Notes under the pieces: model-generated
Seen by the model: the letters and a program-made list of their open reading frames with translations, nothing else
Told to the model about the DNA's origin: nothing
Database searches by the model: none
Shown here: piece by piece, positions 23,127-34,843 of the stretch
Layout of the letters: every line of letters starts with the position of its first letter
How positions within the stretch are numbered: position 1 is the first letter of the stretch
Assembly (NCBI GenBank): GCA_902728285.1
Contig: CACVBU010000050.1
Location: 3,000,919 to 3,064,918 of the forward strand
DNA from: Clytia hemisphaerica
Lineage: Eukaryota > Cnidaria > Hydrozoa > Leptothecata > Clytiidae
Length of the DNA: 64,000 nt
Direction of reading: 5' to 3'
Translations under genes and position numbers: made by a program

Positions 23127-24806
23127 GAGGTCGGTTACGCACGCATCGGTTACAGCCAATCCATAATACATTAAAGGAAGAAATTTTGGCGGATTTGGCG
23201 AATTTGGTCAAAATCTGCCAAATTAAGTTCCAGCCAAATTTAATTTTTTCCGGCATCCGCCAAATTTAAGTTGCTCTATTTATTCACCCAAATGTGTGCT
23301 ATTTCAGGCTTTAAAACAGGTTTTGCCTTTTTTAATGGCTATTTTTGGACAAAAATGTCCTTCGTCTGCCAAAATAAATTCCTGCCAAATTCTAGACTAG
23401 CCAAATTCAATTTAAGTTAACCGCCAAATTAAATTCCCTCTGAAAAAACTTTTTTGGCCGAGTGCTCATCTTGCAAATTAAATTATTTGCCAATATTCTT
23501 TTATAAAGTATATTCGGAAAAAGTATATTCTTATATAAAAACGTTCATAGAATAATTGGAAGTCATTACTCTTGAGATGGAGAAAATATATAATTAAACT
23601 TAATACCTCGTTGAAAAGATAATTTCAAGTGTTTTAATGTAAGCTTTGGATAATTTAAAAAGAAATGAAAAATGAAGATAAAGAGTGAAGATTTTTTTCT
23701 ACTTAGTAAAAAATTTCTATTGTTTACTTACACGTTTTTTATAAGAATCAAACTATATCAGAACATAAGACTTAGACGACCAAAATATTAAGAACAAGTT
23801 AAGAACAATTTTCAGGCTTTGGGAACTCTAAATTATCCGATTTCTTGGGAAAATCGCCCAAGATACCCACAAAATGGTCAAAATAAGAACATTTTAACCC
23901 TTTAAGTGCCACGGTCCTTTTTTTCTAAGTTTTTAAAGTAAGGGGGGTAAGGTCAGGGGAATTAAAGCAGTCAGGCTCGTTGCGTGGACCTGACTGAATG
24001 ATGGAAAGGTGCCCAGTGGTAAAACTTCAAATCAATTTGCTAAAGGAAAAAATAAAGTAAAACAGAACCAAATTTGGAAGTTCTCGGATAATTTTGTTGG
24101 ATAATTTCGTTGACTAAAAATGATCAAAATCTCAAAAAAGTGGATGTTTGTCAAATTTTTGCACTTTTTGGCTTGAAATCTCACTGGAAAGACTCACTTT
24201 TGAATTTATTTTGCTTGAACATAAAGCACAATCCAATTCCTATGAGTTAGACCAAAAATGACGATTTGTAACTCAAACTGGGCATTACAGGAGGGCTTCA
24301 CCCCCATCATAGCCCATGTCAAATATACTCGACATTGGCACTTAAGAACATTTTTAAGCTTAAAACTGATTTTAGATGATTTTTTTAAATTTTGGATGTT
24401 CTTATAAAAAAAATCCATCATTACAGTGCCGTAGGAAGCACTTTCATATCTAGGGGGGGGGGGCTGAAGTTTAGTGACACCGCGAGGGCAAACCATGGTT
24501 TGGCCCGAGGGAAGGAATTTTGAAAATTTGAGCTCTAGATTGCTTGAAAATGCACTCAAAACAAAATGCTTTCGAGAAAAAACAACATAAAAATCAATCT
24601 TGCCCGCACTGTTATATACTTTTCCTTGGCAATACGTTCATTTCGATCATTTTTATCAATTCATTGCCTATTTGGATCGTGTATATACCTTTAAATCTTA
24701 GGAAAACTTGATGTGTGTCTGTGTGTGTTTTTACGGTACCGAGCATATCATCTCAATATGTCAGACGGTATTTTCTCATACATTGCTTTCCGTCGCTTCC
24801 GTAATT
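23127..24806. other. No gene; GCCAAATT-rich degenerate repeat
   Basis: 23190-23470 is dense in GCCAAATT and its complement, a degenerate repeat texture also seen at 41080-41120. A run of G lies at 24452-24463. No coding region recognised. This is still within the long receptor intron. Confidence 0.4.
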
Positions 24807-24833
24807 TAATAATAATAATAATAATAATAATAA
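24807..24833 (-). repeat. (ATT)n 3' tail of the CR1-type LINE
   Basis: A TAA/ATT trinucleotide run lies about 0.9 kb downstream of the RT stop on the same (minus) strand. Short 3' tandem repeats instead of poly-A are typical of CR1/L2-type LINEs, so I take this as the element's 3' end. That boundary is inferred. Confidence 0.5.
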
Positions 24834-25759
24834 TGATATATTTCTGGCATTTCCAAAATTTACATTTGGCTCTTCACCTGAAAATTCTGTATATAATATA
24901 TGTGCAATGTCTAGAAAAAAATTGTAAAATAACCTGGTAGTATACTGAAGAAAAATTGGGGCCGTATGCGGACAAGCAGATAGGGACGAAGCGGTGGGCT
25001 AGTATGACGAATAAAATGATTAGGATTAAGAAGTATAAGGGGTAAAATGTGAATAGTGATAGAGCTAGACTAAAACCTAAACAAATCCGAGTATCTGAGT
25101 ATGCTAGCTGAGGCCATCGCAATGTGTGCTATTATAAAAAATTAACGAATATATTAAAAAAAAAAATACTAACATAATGTTATAAGCTAGACTAGACTAA
25201 GGTTCAAGTACTATTGGTGGCTAGAGGTAAAGTAAGCGACAAAATAGATCTAAGAACTCGGTGAGATAGAATCACGACAGAGCGTAAGATAGAATGAGTA
25301 AAACTTGCATAGATTGCAACACCGAAGGCTGTGTAAAAGTGTACTGGACCTTGCAAAACACGACCAGTATTTTGACATAAATAAGTGAGCTATCAACTAT
25401 CTAAATTAAATTAATTGAAAATAATTAAACATCAAATGGAAAAAAAAAACTTCATAGAACTAGAATATAATAAAGTCATATATATGCACTGAAGAAAATA
25501 CAGACTAAGTAAACCTAAGAACAGATGGGCTAAATCTAAAAATCAGAATGGAGACTAGGGAACCAAGGCTACGAGTAGGGATATTAGAAGAATTGAAGTC
25601 AGAATTAATTTAAAACTAAAATGGCGCGTGAATCAAATCGAGAATTAGACTAAAACTAGGTATAAGAAATAATATAACATAGAAAGCACCAGCTAGGAAA
25701 TAGCGAGTAGCGACGCAGGGACTACAGTTGGTAGAAGAGGTACTACTGCAAGCTCCTAG

Positions 25760-28480
25760 CTAGGGCTTTGTCGAAAAAATATTTTTTGTTTCTTGACAAA
25801 AGGCTTTGTAAGTTTCTGAGTCACGACAGTTAACAGGTAGTTCATTAAAAATTTTAGAAGCTTCAGATTCAAAGGAACCACTAACATTACAGGTTTCACG
25901 CAATTTAGTTCCACCAATTACATCCGTTCGAGTCTTGGCTTGCACATATTTCTCCATAGGGAGGAATTTGGGCCAGTCATTCATATTCACTGATTTCCAC
26001 GCAAGTTTAGCCAAACTGTATTCGGTCCGTTCTTTGACAGGTAGCCATTTCATATCTATTACGTCAGACTTGCGAGAGTAGCTCTTCCGGACGAAGCTAG
26101 CTGTGGCATTTTGGACTCGTTGTAATTGGTTGAATAGATATTGTGGTGCGTTGTGAATTACGGTATTACCATAGTCTATTTTACTCAATACAAGAGATTC
26201 TGCCAATTGGCGTCGTACACGGTATGGTAAATATCGTTTGATGAGGGATAGACTCTTCAGCGTGCCATATGCTTTAGTGACGATTTTTTTGACATGTTCA
26301 TTCCATGTTAGGTTTTCGGTGAAGATGATTCCTAACAGCTTGAATAGGGGAACACGCTCAATCACATTTTCGTTATTTGACTTGATTTCGAATTCAAAAT
26401 TATGCCTCCTTGCCATTTGAGATGTGGCAAAGAGCATCGATTTAGTTTTTCTGGCGTTAAATATCAAGTTCGAATCCAGCGACCATTTCTCAATTACGCT
26501 AATATCAGAGTTCATTTCAGTGACACAATTTTCAAGCTCGTTTGGTTTGGTGTGGCGATATATAGTCGTGTCATCAGCATATTGAACACATTTTGCGGTG
26601 GTTTTTGTTGCCATGTCGTACACGTAAATGTTGAAGAGAATGGGTCCAAGTATGCTTCCTTGGGGGACGCCATTAGTAACTGTGAGAATGGATGACTTCT
26701 TGTCGTTGATCTGTACGTACTGAAGTCGATTGCTCAGATAGTTGGAGATAACATAGAGTGACTTTTTTGAGAATCGTAGTGTGTGAAGTTTTTTGATAAG
26801 AGTTTCAAAATCAACTGTATCAAATGCTTTTGAAAAGTCAGCGAGAACTGCAAGAGTGATTTCGCCTCGATTCATCGCTTTCAGGATGTCGTTTTTGATT
26901 TTGATGCAGGTGGTTATTGTGCAGTGACCCTTTCGAAAACCAGATTGATGTATTGATAGTAGTTCTTCACTTTCTAGATAGTTTGTCATTTGTGTCATAA
27001 TCAGTCTCTCGTATACTTTTGAAAGGATCGGTAATATGGAGATTGGACGGTAGTCGCTCGGATCAGCGGGTGACTCAATTTTAGGAATAGGGCTGATTTT
27101 CGAGATCTTCCACTGGCTAGGAAAGACGGATTGTCGAATGGAAGAGTTGATAATATGGCAAATGGGACTACAGATTTCATCGATGGCGAGTTTAATGTAT
27201 TTCGACGGTATCTGGTCATGGCCGGTTGAGCAGTCGTTTCGAAGATTACATAAGGCTTTACGAACGTCAGCGTAGGAAACTTCGTTTATGTCGAATGGAT
27301 TGTCTTGTGCAGGTAATTCGTTGATGAGTTGATGTAGGATTTGCTCTGATTTAGGTTTTGAGTTAAGAAGTCTCCCGGCTGTTGTGTTGAAGTGGACATT
27401 GAGTGTGTCGGGGTCAGCGGATATCTTTTGTGGTGATGGTTTCAGGATGCGATGGATGGTTGACCATACTTCTTTCGGTCTTTTGGAGGATAGTGCGCGT
27501 CGGTAAAAACTGGATTTTGTTACTCGAATAAGAGTTTTTAATTCGTTTCGGATTTTACGAAACAGATCCCAATCTTTTTGCTCGGACTGCGGGGAATGAC
27601 ATTTGGTTCGTAAATAGTCTCTTTCCTTTTGCTTCTCGCTGATGTTGAGATCTTTTAACCACGGAGCTGGTGGGCGCGTTAATTTCTGCCTGATGAGGGG
27701 TGCGTGTCGGTCTAGACAATCGGTAAAAAGTTTGTTAAATATGTCTAGTTTTTCTTCAGCGGTATCAAAAGCGTAAACAAGATTGAACGGTATTTGTCTG
27801 ATATCTGTTTTAAATGCTGCTAAATTAAAGTTTTTCTCATTTCGAATAAATTTATATCTGGGTTCAAACCGTGGCTTGCGTAGATTACATATGACGAAGG
27901 CAGCATCATGATCGCTCATTTCGTCGCATGGGATAACATCATCGTGGATGACTTTTGAGAATGAGGTAACGATATGGTCAATGCAGGTTTTTCCCTTCCG
28001 GGTTGGCTTCTTCACTTGTTGACGTAAACCGAGACGATCGAGGGTATCTTTATATTCGTCAGCAACGTTGTAGTTCTCTTTCAGGAGATCGATATTTGTA
28101 TCACCAGTAATCACGATTGGATCAGACCAGATGGTGTGAACGTACGATATTAATGTTTCGAATTTTTGAAGCCAAGCACGTTTGTCAACGTCTTCGGAAC
28201 TTGGTTGATAGAAAACGGCTATAAGAAAGGGACTTTTCTTTCCCTTCACTTCAAACCACTGGTGTTCGATCGTTGTATCTTTCTTGTCGATGTCAGTTCT
28301 TGGGCGATGTTTAATGCCGTCTTTGAAGTAGGCTCCCACGCCACCGCCACGTTTACCATTTCTGTTATTGTATCTGAAAGGATGATAACCGGAGAAGTTG
28401 AGTTGTCGGATGAGTGCAGGATTGTCAACGAGCCATGTCTCAGAGATTGTTAGGATATCGAACTTGTGTTTTAGGAGCAT
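25760..28480 (-). CDS. CR1-type LINE ORF: APE endonuclease and reverse transcriptase
   Basis: A 906-codon frame that replicates the element by target-primed reverse transcription. N-terminal apurinic-type endonuclease: Glu14 in ISETW, Asp127/Asn129 in TGDTN, and Ser189-Asp190-His191 in SDH. Reverse transcriptase follows: DYRPISILP, FRKGHCT, ADFSKAFDTVD, GVPQGSILGP, and the catalytic YADD at residues 634-637 (26570-26581). The C-terminal LINE tail (NYGNTVIHNAP type, SFVRKSYSRK) is present. The start is uncertain: the EN domain continues upstream in another frame (NYSIAHLNIQSI), so a 1-nt indel near 28510 separates it from the 2A/PHD part. With that indel the copy is probably dead, though the polymerase frame is otherwise full length. 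It is inserted antisense to nothing: it lies in the same strand as the receptor gene, inside its long intron. Confidence 0.92.
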   Translation of the reverse strand: MLLKHKFDILTISETWLVDNPALIRQLNFSGYHPFRYNNRNGKRGGGVGAYFKDGIKHRPRTDIDKKDTTIEHQWFEVKGKKSPFLIAVFYQPSSEDVDKRAWLQKFETLISYVHTIWSDPIVITGDTNIDLLKENYNVADEYKDTLDRLGLRQQVKKPTRKGKTCIDHIVTSFSKVIHDDVIPCDEMSDHDAAFVICNLRKPRFEPRYKFIRNEKNFNLAAFKTDIRQIPFNLVYAFDTAEEKLDIFNKLFTDCLDRHAPLIRQKLTRPPAPWLKDLNISEKQKERDYLRTKCHSPQSEQKDWDLFRKIRNELKTLIRVTKSSFYRRALSSKRPKEVWSTIHRILKPSPQKISADPDTLNVHFNTTAGRLLNSKPKSEQILHQLINELPAQDNPFDINEVSYADVRKALCNLRNDCSTGHDQIPSKYIKLAIDEICSPICHIINSSIRQSVFPSQWKISKISPIPKIESPADPSDYRPISILPILSKVYERLIMTQMTNYLESEELLSIHQSGFRKGHCTITTCIKIKNDILKAMNRGEITLAVLADFSKAFDTVDFETLIKKLHTLRFSKKSLYVISNYLSNRLQYVQINDKKSSILTVTNGVPQGSILGPILFNIYVYDMATKTTAKCVQYADDTTIYRHTKPNELENCVTEMNSDISVIEKWSLDSNLIFNARKTKSMLFATSQMARRHNFEFEIKSNNENVIERVPLFKLLGIIFTENLTWNEHVKKIVTKAYGTLKSLSLIKRYLPYRVRRQLAESLVLSKIDYGNTVIHNAPQYLFNQLQRVQNATASFVRKSYSRKSDVIDMKWLPVKERTEYSLAKLAWKSVNMNDWPKFLPMEKYVQAKTRTDVIGGTKLRETCNVSGSFESEASKIFNELPVNCRDSETYKAFCQETKNIFSTKP

Positions 28481-28514
28481 GGCTTCAAGTTGGGCAGTCT
28501 TATTTTGATAGATT

Positions 28515-29054
28515 GAATGTTAAGGTGCGCAATGCTGTAGTTGTTTCGGTTGGCATTTAGAAGATCCAACTGGATTTGAGTATCTTGTTGCGCTGGGATA
28601 TCATTCACGGTCGAGGGGTCTGATAGTAGAAAGTCTATATCGACATTGTTGAACGGTAATTCAGTAAGCAGACAGTCGTGACATGTCCATAAATTGTGTT
28701 TGTCTGAGAAGTTTTTACAGTTTTATAAATACATTTTACGTGAGTCGAGTTGAGACAAACCTTGCATTCCAAGTGGTACGAATTCTTACGGACAGTTTTG
28801 GCACAAACAGGACAAGCGAGCGGACCCGGATTAGTTTCGATGTCACCAGAGATGAGGAGTCGAAATGTTGCCGAATGATTTGCGTACAGATGGATCGGTG
28901 CACAAAACCTCCGTTTGTTGTTGTGATTTTGACGTCGAGTCAAAAAGTCTTTGTTTTGAACTTTAAATTTCGATTTCTCGTGGCTTCTTCCCATTTGATG
29001 TAGAAAGAGATACACCATTACGACGAGCGCAGCTTCCTTCATCTTCTTTAGCAA
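28515..29054 (-). CDS. N-terminal part of the same LINE: 2A peptide and PHD-type zinc finger
   Basis: The frame at 28635-29054 starts with a hydrophobic stretch (ALVVMVYLFLH), then carries LLISGDIETNPGP (residues 66-78; 28821-28859), which matches the 2A ribosome-skipping consensus D-(V/I)-E-x-N-P-G-P. Immediately after it comes CPVC, HLECKVC and THVKC, a PHD-like C4HC3 finger whose last part (WTCHDC) is shifted into another frame by an indel near 28690. The second frame then runs with no stop (LLTELPFNNVDIDFLLSD ... NYSIAHLNIQSI) into the endonuclease, where a second indel near 28510 occurs. So the parent element was probably one long ORF: leader, 2A, PHD, EN, RT. 2A motifs at the N-terminus of CR1-like LINEs are known from sea urchin, amphioxus and molluscs (established). 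Activity of this copy is doubtful because of the two indels. Confidence 0.85.
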
Positions 29055-29462
29055 AAATCAGCTCACTTCTTTTTAATTTGAGTGAGAATTTTAAGAAAAA
29101 CTATTTTATTTTCACTCTTTTGACGTTAGTTTTCAAAAAAAACGTCTAACCGTTGAGAAGTCGTTGCAGTGAAAGCAATTTGGGAAATTGGTTTTTAGTG
29201 TAGAGGATGTATACCATATTTCAAATATTACGGAGGTAAAAGTTTTCTTCCTGCTTTCCTTTCCTTCTTTTTAATATACAATATATCGATAGTACTAGAG
29301 GGTAAGTTCAGATCAAGATCAAGCAAATAAATGAACTGTTATTGACTTAGTCGATTTCCGCCTCCAATACTACCGAGAAAAAGATCCGTGGCTGATGATT
29401 GAGAAAAATATTATTTAAGATAATTGACTTAAAACAGCAACGTAAAAATTATAACTTGCAGT

Positions 29463-30022
29463 CACTGACCTTTATATACCCTGGACCAAGCTATATCCGC
29501 CATCTTTCATCGAAGTTTTTTTTTGAATTGATACACGTAAAGAAGCCATTGCAATGTTAAAAATTAACGTCTAACTGCGCTACATCATCAAAAGTTTTCG
29601 AGGGAAAGTAGATGTAGCGCCCTCGATGCATTTACACCGCTAATGAGTAGTGCCACCATTAGGGTAGCCTATACTAGACGTCACCCGCGTTTTTTTACGC
29701 AATTAACGTCTATTCCACTTTGCGACTTTTTCGAATGTTTTGAGCCCAGGTTTTCGGGCTCTAGACATTCGATTTTTTGACGTCACTTTTAACTTTTGAA
29801 GCTCCTGCAGTAGCAAAACAATCGAATTTGCGTCAAAGCACTTGAAAGGCTTCTTTTTTTCGAAAATCGTCAAAGTGGAACTCACTAAGAAACGAGATGA
29901 AAAATCCCGGTTTTTAGTGAGGTGCTCGCTACCATTAGGGTACCACTTTTCAAAAAACTCCGATCAAAGATTTTGCTTTGCCGGGATTGAGAAACTTGGT
30001 CCAGGGTATATAAAGGTCAGTG
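29463..30022. mobile_element. hAT-like MITE with perfect 8-bp target duplication
   Basis: The 28-bp inverted repeat CACTGACCTTTATATACCCT plus GGACCAAG at 29463-29490 is perfectly inverted at 29995-30022. CTTGCAGT stands directly outside both ends (29455-29462 and 30023-30030), a perfect 8-bp duplication as made by hAT transposases. Further inner similarity includes ACCATTAGGGTA on both sides. 560 bp, no transposase. The right end lies only about 36 bp from the Ig-like exon, just downstream of its splice donor. Confidence 0.85.
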
Positions 30023-30058
30023 CTTGCAGTCAAATTGTTGTGTTTCAGATATTCTTAC

Positions 30059-30427
30059 TTTTGACGTCAGATACGACAGATACGACAATCGCCTTTTCCT
30101 GTCGGCCGATGATCTCAACTGACGGTGTTTTCTTTTGTTCGACGGCCTCCAAAGTGAAGTTGTAAAAATCACCAGACTTGAGTTTTTTAATGGTCACGTT
30201 GACTGATATTGAATTTGGTGCTGGACTGATTTCAGTATCAAAATCGGGGAAGTCTTTTTCCACACCAGCGTGGGTACCCACAAGTATTCGCGTACCATTG
30301 TCTTGAAGGTAAACATCTAGTCTCATTGAGTGGAGATTTTTATCTCCTATGTATGTGACATTCCATAGCAGAGTGGCTGGTTTTCCAGATTCGTATTTTT
30401 CTGGTGATGATGTCTCGATTGTAAGAG
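30059..30427 (-). CDS. Receptor gene exon: upstream cysteine-free Ig-like domain
   Basis: Minus-strand exon of 369 nt, phase 1 at both ends, acceptor CCTTTTAG|CT and a consensus donor GTCAAAA|GTAAGA. It reads LTIETSSPEKYESGKPATLL, then the core Trp in WNVTY, LDVYLQDNGTRILVGT, TIKKLKSGDFYNFTLEAVE and ends IVVSVVSDVK. It is a clear paralogue of the exon at 10843-11220, with the same start (PExYExGKP), the same WNVT, and the same last strand; it also lacks the Ig cysteine pair. A small internal duplication (GATACGACAGATACGACAA on plus at 30070-30088) adds residues near its end. Because both ends are phase 1, it can be skipped or repeated without a frame change. Exons further upstream (signal peptide) are not seen. 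Confidence 0.8.
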
Positions 30428-30940
30428 CTAAAAGGTCAGAGAAAGATCAGAAATTATAGAAACCACACAGGGAGGCTTTAGTATAAACAGCTTTGAAAAT
30501 TACCCAAGTAAGCGTTTAAAAAAAGTGATTCTAAAACTTCATTAACAAAACACGGTAATTTGTTGTGGTGATATAGATCTTGTATAACGCAAAACTGATT
30601 GGATAAGAGAATTAATACCCTCACCCAAAAGTGAGACATTTTAAACAACCCCCATTGACATCTTCCTTTTCTAAACGGGAAAAATAATTCCCCTAAAGGT
30701 CACTGACACAGGGGTTTTTTTAATCAAAATATTTCAAGAAAACAAAAAAAACACATAAAATACCTTCATTGAATTGTAAAAATGAACAAATGGCGGCGGC
30801 AACCAAATAACATGGACCTTTCATTACAAAAATCTTCATAATTTTCTTTCTTTAAAGTTCTAAAAATCTTAAAACGAAAGTAATTGCCATTACAAATGTC
30901 TTCATAACTTTATTTCCTTAAAGTTCTAGAAATCTTGAAA

Positions 30941-31242
30941 TGGGCTTTTTACCCTTACTGTTGAGGATATTGATTGTTCGAAGTATTGGACCCCCTGGAT
31001 ATCCTACTTTATTAGTAAAGACCCCATAGATATCCACTCTTAAAAATATGCTCAACCCCCGGAATATACTCTCTTATGAAGATGCTTACCCCCTGGATAT
31101 TGTATTTTTTACTTGAAAAGACACTTTACCCCCTGAGGATATCCGCTCACTTATATCCACTTTTGAACAAAAATCGTTAACCCCCTGGATATCCAACATC
31201 CTCAACAGGGGGGGGGACACGGACTATTTTTGGAAAAGCCCA
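30941..31242. mobile_element. MITE with internal degenerate CCCCCTGGATATCC repeats
   Basis: TGGGCTTTT at 30941 is inverted at 31234-31242, and CTGTTGAGGATRTTG is inverted inside it (30958 and 31193-31208). Between them the word ACCCCCTGGATATCC or near variants recurs about five times at irregular 40-60 bp spacing. TTGAAA and ATGAAA flank the two ends, a possible imperfect target duplication. Confidence 0.6.
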
Positions 31243-32267
31243 ATGAAAGTAATTGAAGATGATAACTCTTGAGTCGGTTTTCGATAGGTCAGAATATTTC
31301 TATCAGCTTTTCAAAGGGCGCAGTAAATGAGCTAAACAGGAAGAACTTATTTTTAATATTGACAAAATTTTCATCAACTAAAAAATCTGATTTACACGCT
31401 ATTTTTTTATAAGAATACACTTTATAAGAATGTCCGTGATGAAAATGGCCAAAAATTAAGAATGATGCTAAAAATATCACCATCATGGAATTTTGCTGCT
31501 CAAGCTAAGAATGCCATTTTAAGAGCATTTTCAATTTTAAATTGTCAATCACCCCCAAGTAAGGCTCACCCCTTTCACAAAAATGACATTTTATGCTTGA
31601 GACGTATGTACTAAATGTTTAATGTAGTCTGAATAAGTATCCTAACCTAAGAATGCTGTAAGACTATTTTAGGATGATTTTCCCAAAAAGTTAAGAATAT
31701 CCATGATGAAGTCGATTTTGGAGGGATCAAGTGGCTTCCAGGCTACATTCTTTGCCTCATTGAAATCCATTTTTGAGTTTTTAAAGCCTGAAATCCTCGT
31801 AAGCGACAACTTTTCTCATAAGAAAGCCAATAGGGGCATCTTGCATGTGAACAGTACTTAAGTTTCTTCTCGCAGAGCCAACCCACCCTTCGATCAGAGG
31901 ATGGGCGGAGTCCGCCCTTCGAACACAGGACACGCCCTTTGATCAAGGAGCAGGTTGACTGTTGACCAGCCTAATTTAAAGGCAGGATCTAAAGAGACTT
32001 TGACCTTGATTATTTCATTTATCCTGCTACGGTGAAAAAAGGGAAAAGGGGCGCCAAAGAAATACGCCATCTAAGAAAAAATGTTCATCCACCTTATCGG
32101 TGTCGGCAATACTTAACGATAATACGACGAAATACCGACGATTGCTACAGCTTCATGACCTAGTCTAGCTAAGTAATTAACTTCTTCATTCAGGTTTATC
32201 CCACCGAAGGTTTTTAAAAGAAAATTCAAACTTCATTCTTGATTTGTGTTAACTTAAAAAATTTATT

Positions 32268-32306
32268 CATAACCGTTTCGGCCTCATCCAAGCACCATCA
32301 TCAGTA
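32268..32306 (-). ncRNA. Possible degenerate hammerhead-ribozyme-like motif
   Basis: On the minus strand the sequence reads CTGATGA, then TGGTGCTTGGATGAGGCC, then GAAAC. The order CUGAUGA-helix-GAAAC is the conserved hammerhead core. The helix II segment pairs poorly (only about three base pairs at its base), so this copy is probably not active. Hammerhead motifs occur in Penelope-like elements and retrozymes of invertebrates (established). The surrounding T-rich minus-strand sequence could be a Penelope-like element end, but no RT is attached. Weak call. Confidence 0.25.
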
Positions 32307-34745
32307 AAAAAGTATATCACCAATATAGAAAATGGAAACTCATACAAACAAGTCTACCTACAGAATCCATAAAATTGTGAATACATACATCATTATTAGA
32401 GCCATAAAATTCTAAAAGAAACGTTGTAAATAGTTAAAATAGACAAAAATTAAGTATAAAAGAGAGTAATAAAAGAGAGTAATACCTATAAAAGAAAAAG
32501 TCCTAGCATGATGCAAAGGAGGGTAATAAAAGAGCGACAACAAAGGTGCAAGATGGAGAGCAATTACCCCTAACAAAATAAAAAATAAATAAAAACCTAA
32601 TTAAAGCTAATCAAATCAAACTTAATTGAATCAACTTCCTGTTTAGTAGCTTTGTCATGAGGTAATGAGTAGACTGGCACGCCAGTCGGGCTGAAACGGT
32701 ATCACGCGGGAAATGTGAGCGTAGGAGTTAGGTAAGCGTAGGAAGAAATTTTGTCGGCGGCAAGGGCTGTTAATCAGCAGCCTTTCACCAACTTTTGCTC
32801 GTTCTCCTACGCATCTCCTATTCTAGCAAACACCCGCTGCCTTTATGTTTCCGCCCTCTGACATGATTAATTAACAGACTAGTTTTCTAGTCTAGGTAAT
32901 TAATTCACAAGATCGATGATATGCAATCATAGACTTATTTATGAAACCAGAGAAATGGGATGGAATAGAAAAAGTGCTTCTCTGATTACCCGAAGTGTTC
33001 TGATCGGCTCGCCAGGCGAAGAGGGCTGGTTTCTATATGCTATGTTTATAAAAGTGGTTTTATGTTTTTCGTTTGTGATCCATTACATTTAAACTTTCAG
33101 TGCCAGTAACAAATTTTACAGAATTTTACACTAACTTGTAGTCTGAAAAATTCTTATCACAATGATGCCAAATTATTTCTAAAACAATTGATAGAAATTC
33201 ATCAAAGACAGATTTCTTATTTTCGTGCACTTTAATCTAATTATGCGGTCATGATGTCGTTATATCATTAGAATCGCTAGAAAATTCTGAGCAAGAAAAT
33301 ATAGGCATATTTTGGTATTTATAAAAGAGGTCTCCCCAAAATATCAGCCCCTAAAGTTTACGCATAATTTGACCTGAAACAAAAGAATTTCATCATACCA
33401 CGCTAATTATACAACTTTTTTAAAGCAACAACAAAAGAAATCCATTAGCTCGAAACAAACTCCCTTAAGGACAAAGGACCTGGTATATGACGAGCCGTTC
33501 GTGTATTGTTCTGAAGAAGCTGTTTTTCCATCTCTTTACATTCCTCTGATGAAACTGTACCGTTTCTCAGGATTACTTATAACCTACAAAAATGGGAGCT
33601 TTCGGAAACTTCAGATAAGTCATAGGGAAATGACCATAAGCCGAAAGAATACCCACTTTTTTATAAGAATATACTTTATTGTCCCCGCAGCGACCCTCAG
33701 GGCGAACGAGGAGGCAGCCCGGTTATATTTCATTGTCAATAGCTCGTCTGTTTTGGCAAGCGCGGCGGACGTTTGTTATTACTTTCGCATAGTGAAAGTA
33801 TTACAATAGGCTTTCGCGGCGGCGGTGTGGAATAAACTGGGAATCCAAGCGTTAAATTTTGTTCACGGTCTAGCTTATGATATTTTTGCTTCTTGTTTAA
33901 CGCTTGGTGCGGGTAACTCGCCTGCAGAGAGATTTTTCCTGCAATGCAGGTTCAGTTCAGTCATTAAAAATTCTGGAAAAATGACAAGAAGCATAGTGCG
34001 GAAATGAGAATCTTATAAAAAACCACGGTATGGATCCAGGGCAAACAACAGCACTAAAATAGTTTTAGCTTTAAGGGAAGACATTTTTATGCAGCAAGAA
34101 AATTAAACTTAAAATTGTCCTGAAATTCCAACTTCCCACCCTATTCAGCCAATTTAAAATATTTCATGTATTTTTCAAAATTTGTGCATTTTTGAGCTTA
34201 AAAACAGTCATTTTTCTTATCTAATAGCAATATTTTGCCTAAAACATATTAAATTCCCAAATTAAATGCCATCGAATGTCATTCGAATGTCAAGTCTGTC
34301 TCAAAAATATATAGACACTTTACTTTTCAAACAATTTCTCAGGACCCATTTTATGCTTAATTAAAAATCATTCATCGTTTGAAAGATATATGAGAGTTGA
34401 ATAATCTAAAAGATTAAAAGTTTTGAAAGATTGAGAAATATTAACTTCCCCAAAAGCGTATAAAACTCGCTATCCATACAATTGGAAGTTGGGATTTAAT
34501 GACGTCCCTCCGCACACTATTTTTTAAACCTCATTACTATTCCCTATTCTCTTAGTCTCAGCATGGTCTCAGAATCTGTTGTTTCTTTGTCAATGGCTGA
34601 TAACAACCAGACTAGATTTTATGCTATCATTTTTTTCTTTTTGAGAAATACTTTGTTGATCTATAAATTAAAAAATTTATAATCAGTCTAATTATTAGTA
34701 ACACTAGGGATCAAATCCGGTTTTTCGCTCGAAAAGGAAAAATAA

Positions 34746-34843
34746 CCCAGCTGGCACACAACGTTGTTTTAACGTTCAAATAACGTTATTTGGACGTTAT
34801 GAATGTCACATGGACGTTACTTTGACGTTGTGTGCCGACTGGG
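34746..34843. mobile_element. 98-bp palindromic MITE (CCCAGYYGGCACACAACGT termini)
   Basis: CCCAGCTGGCACACAACGTT at the left is inverted at the right (AACGTTGTGTGCCGACTGGG type), and the interior is a chain of AACGT/ACGTT words. Non-coding; several near-palindromes are possible. Confidence 0.75.

Noticed and set aside
26238-28453. Plus-strand frames inside the LINE at 25.8-28.5 kb
   Set aside because: Antisense shadows of the long minus-strand EN-RT frame.
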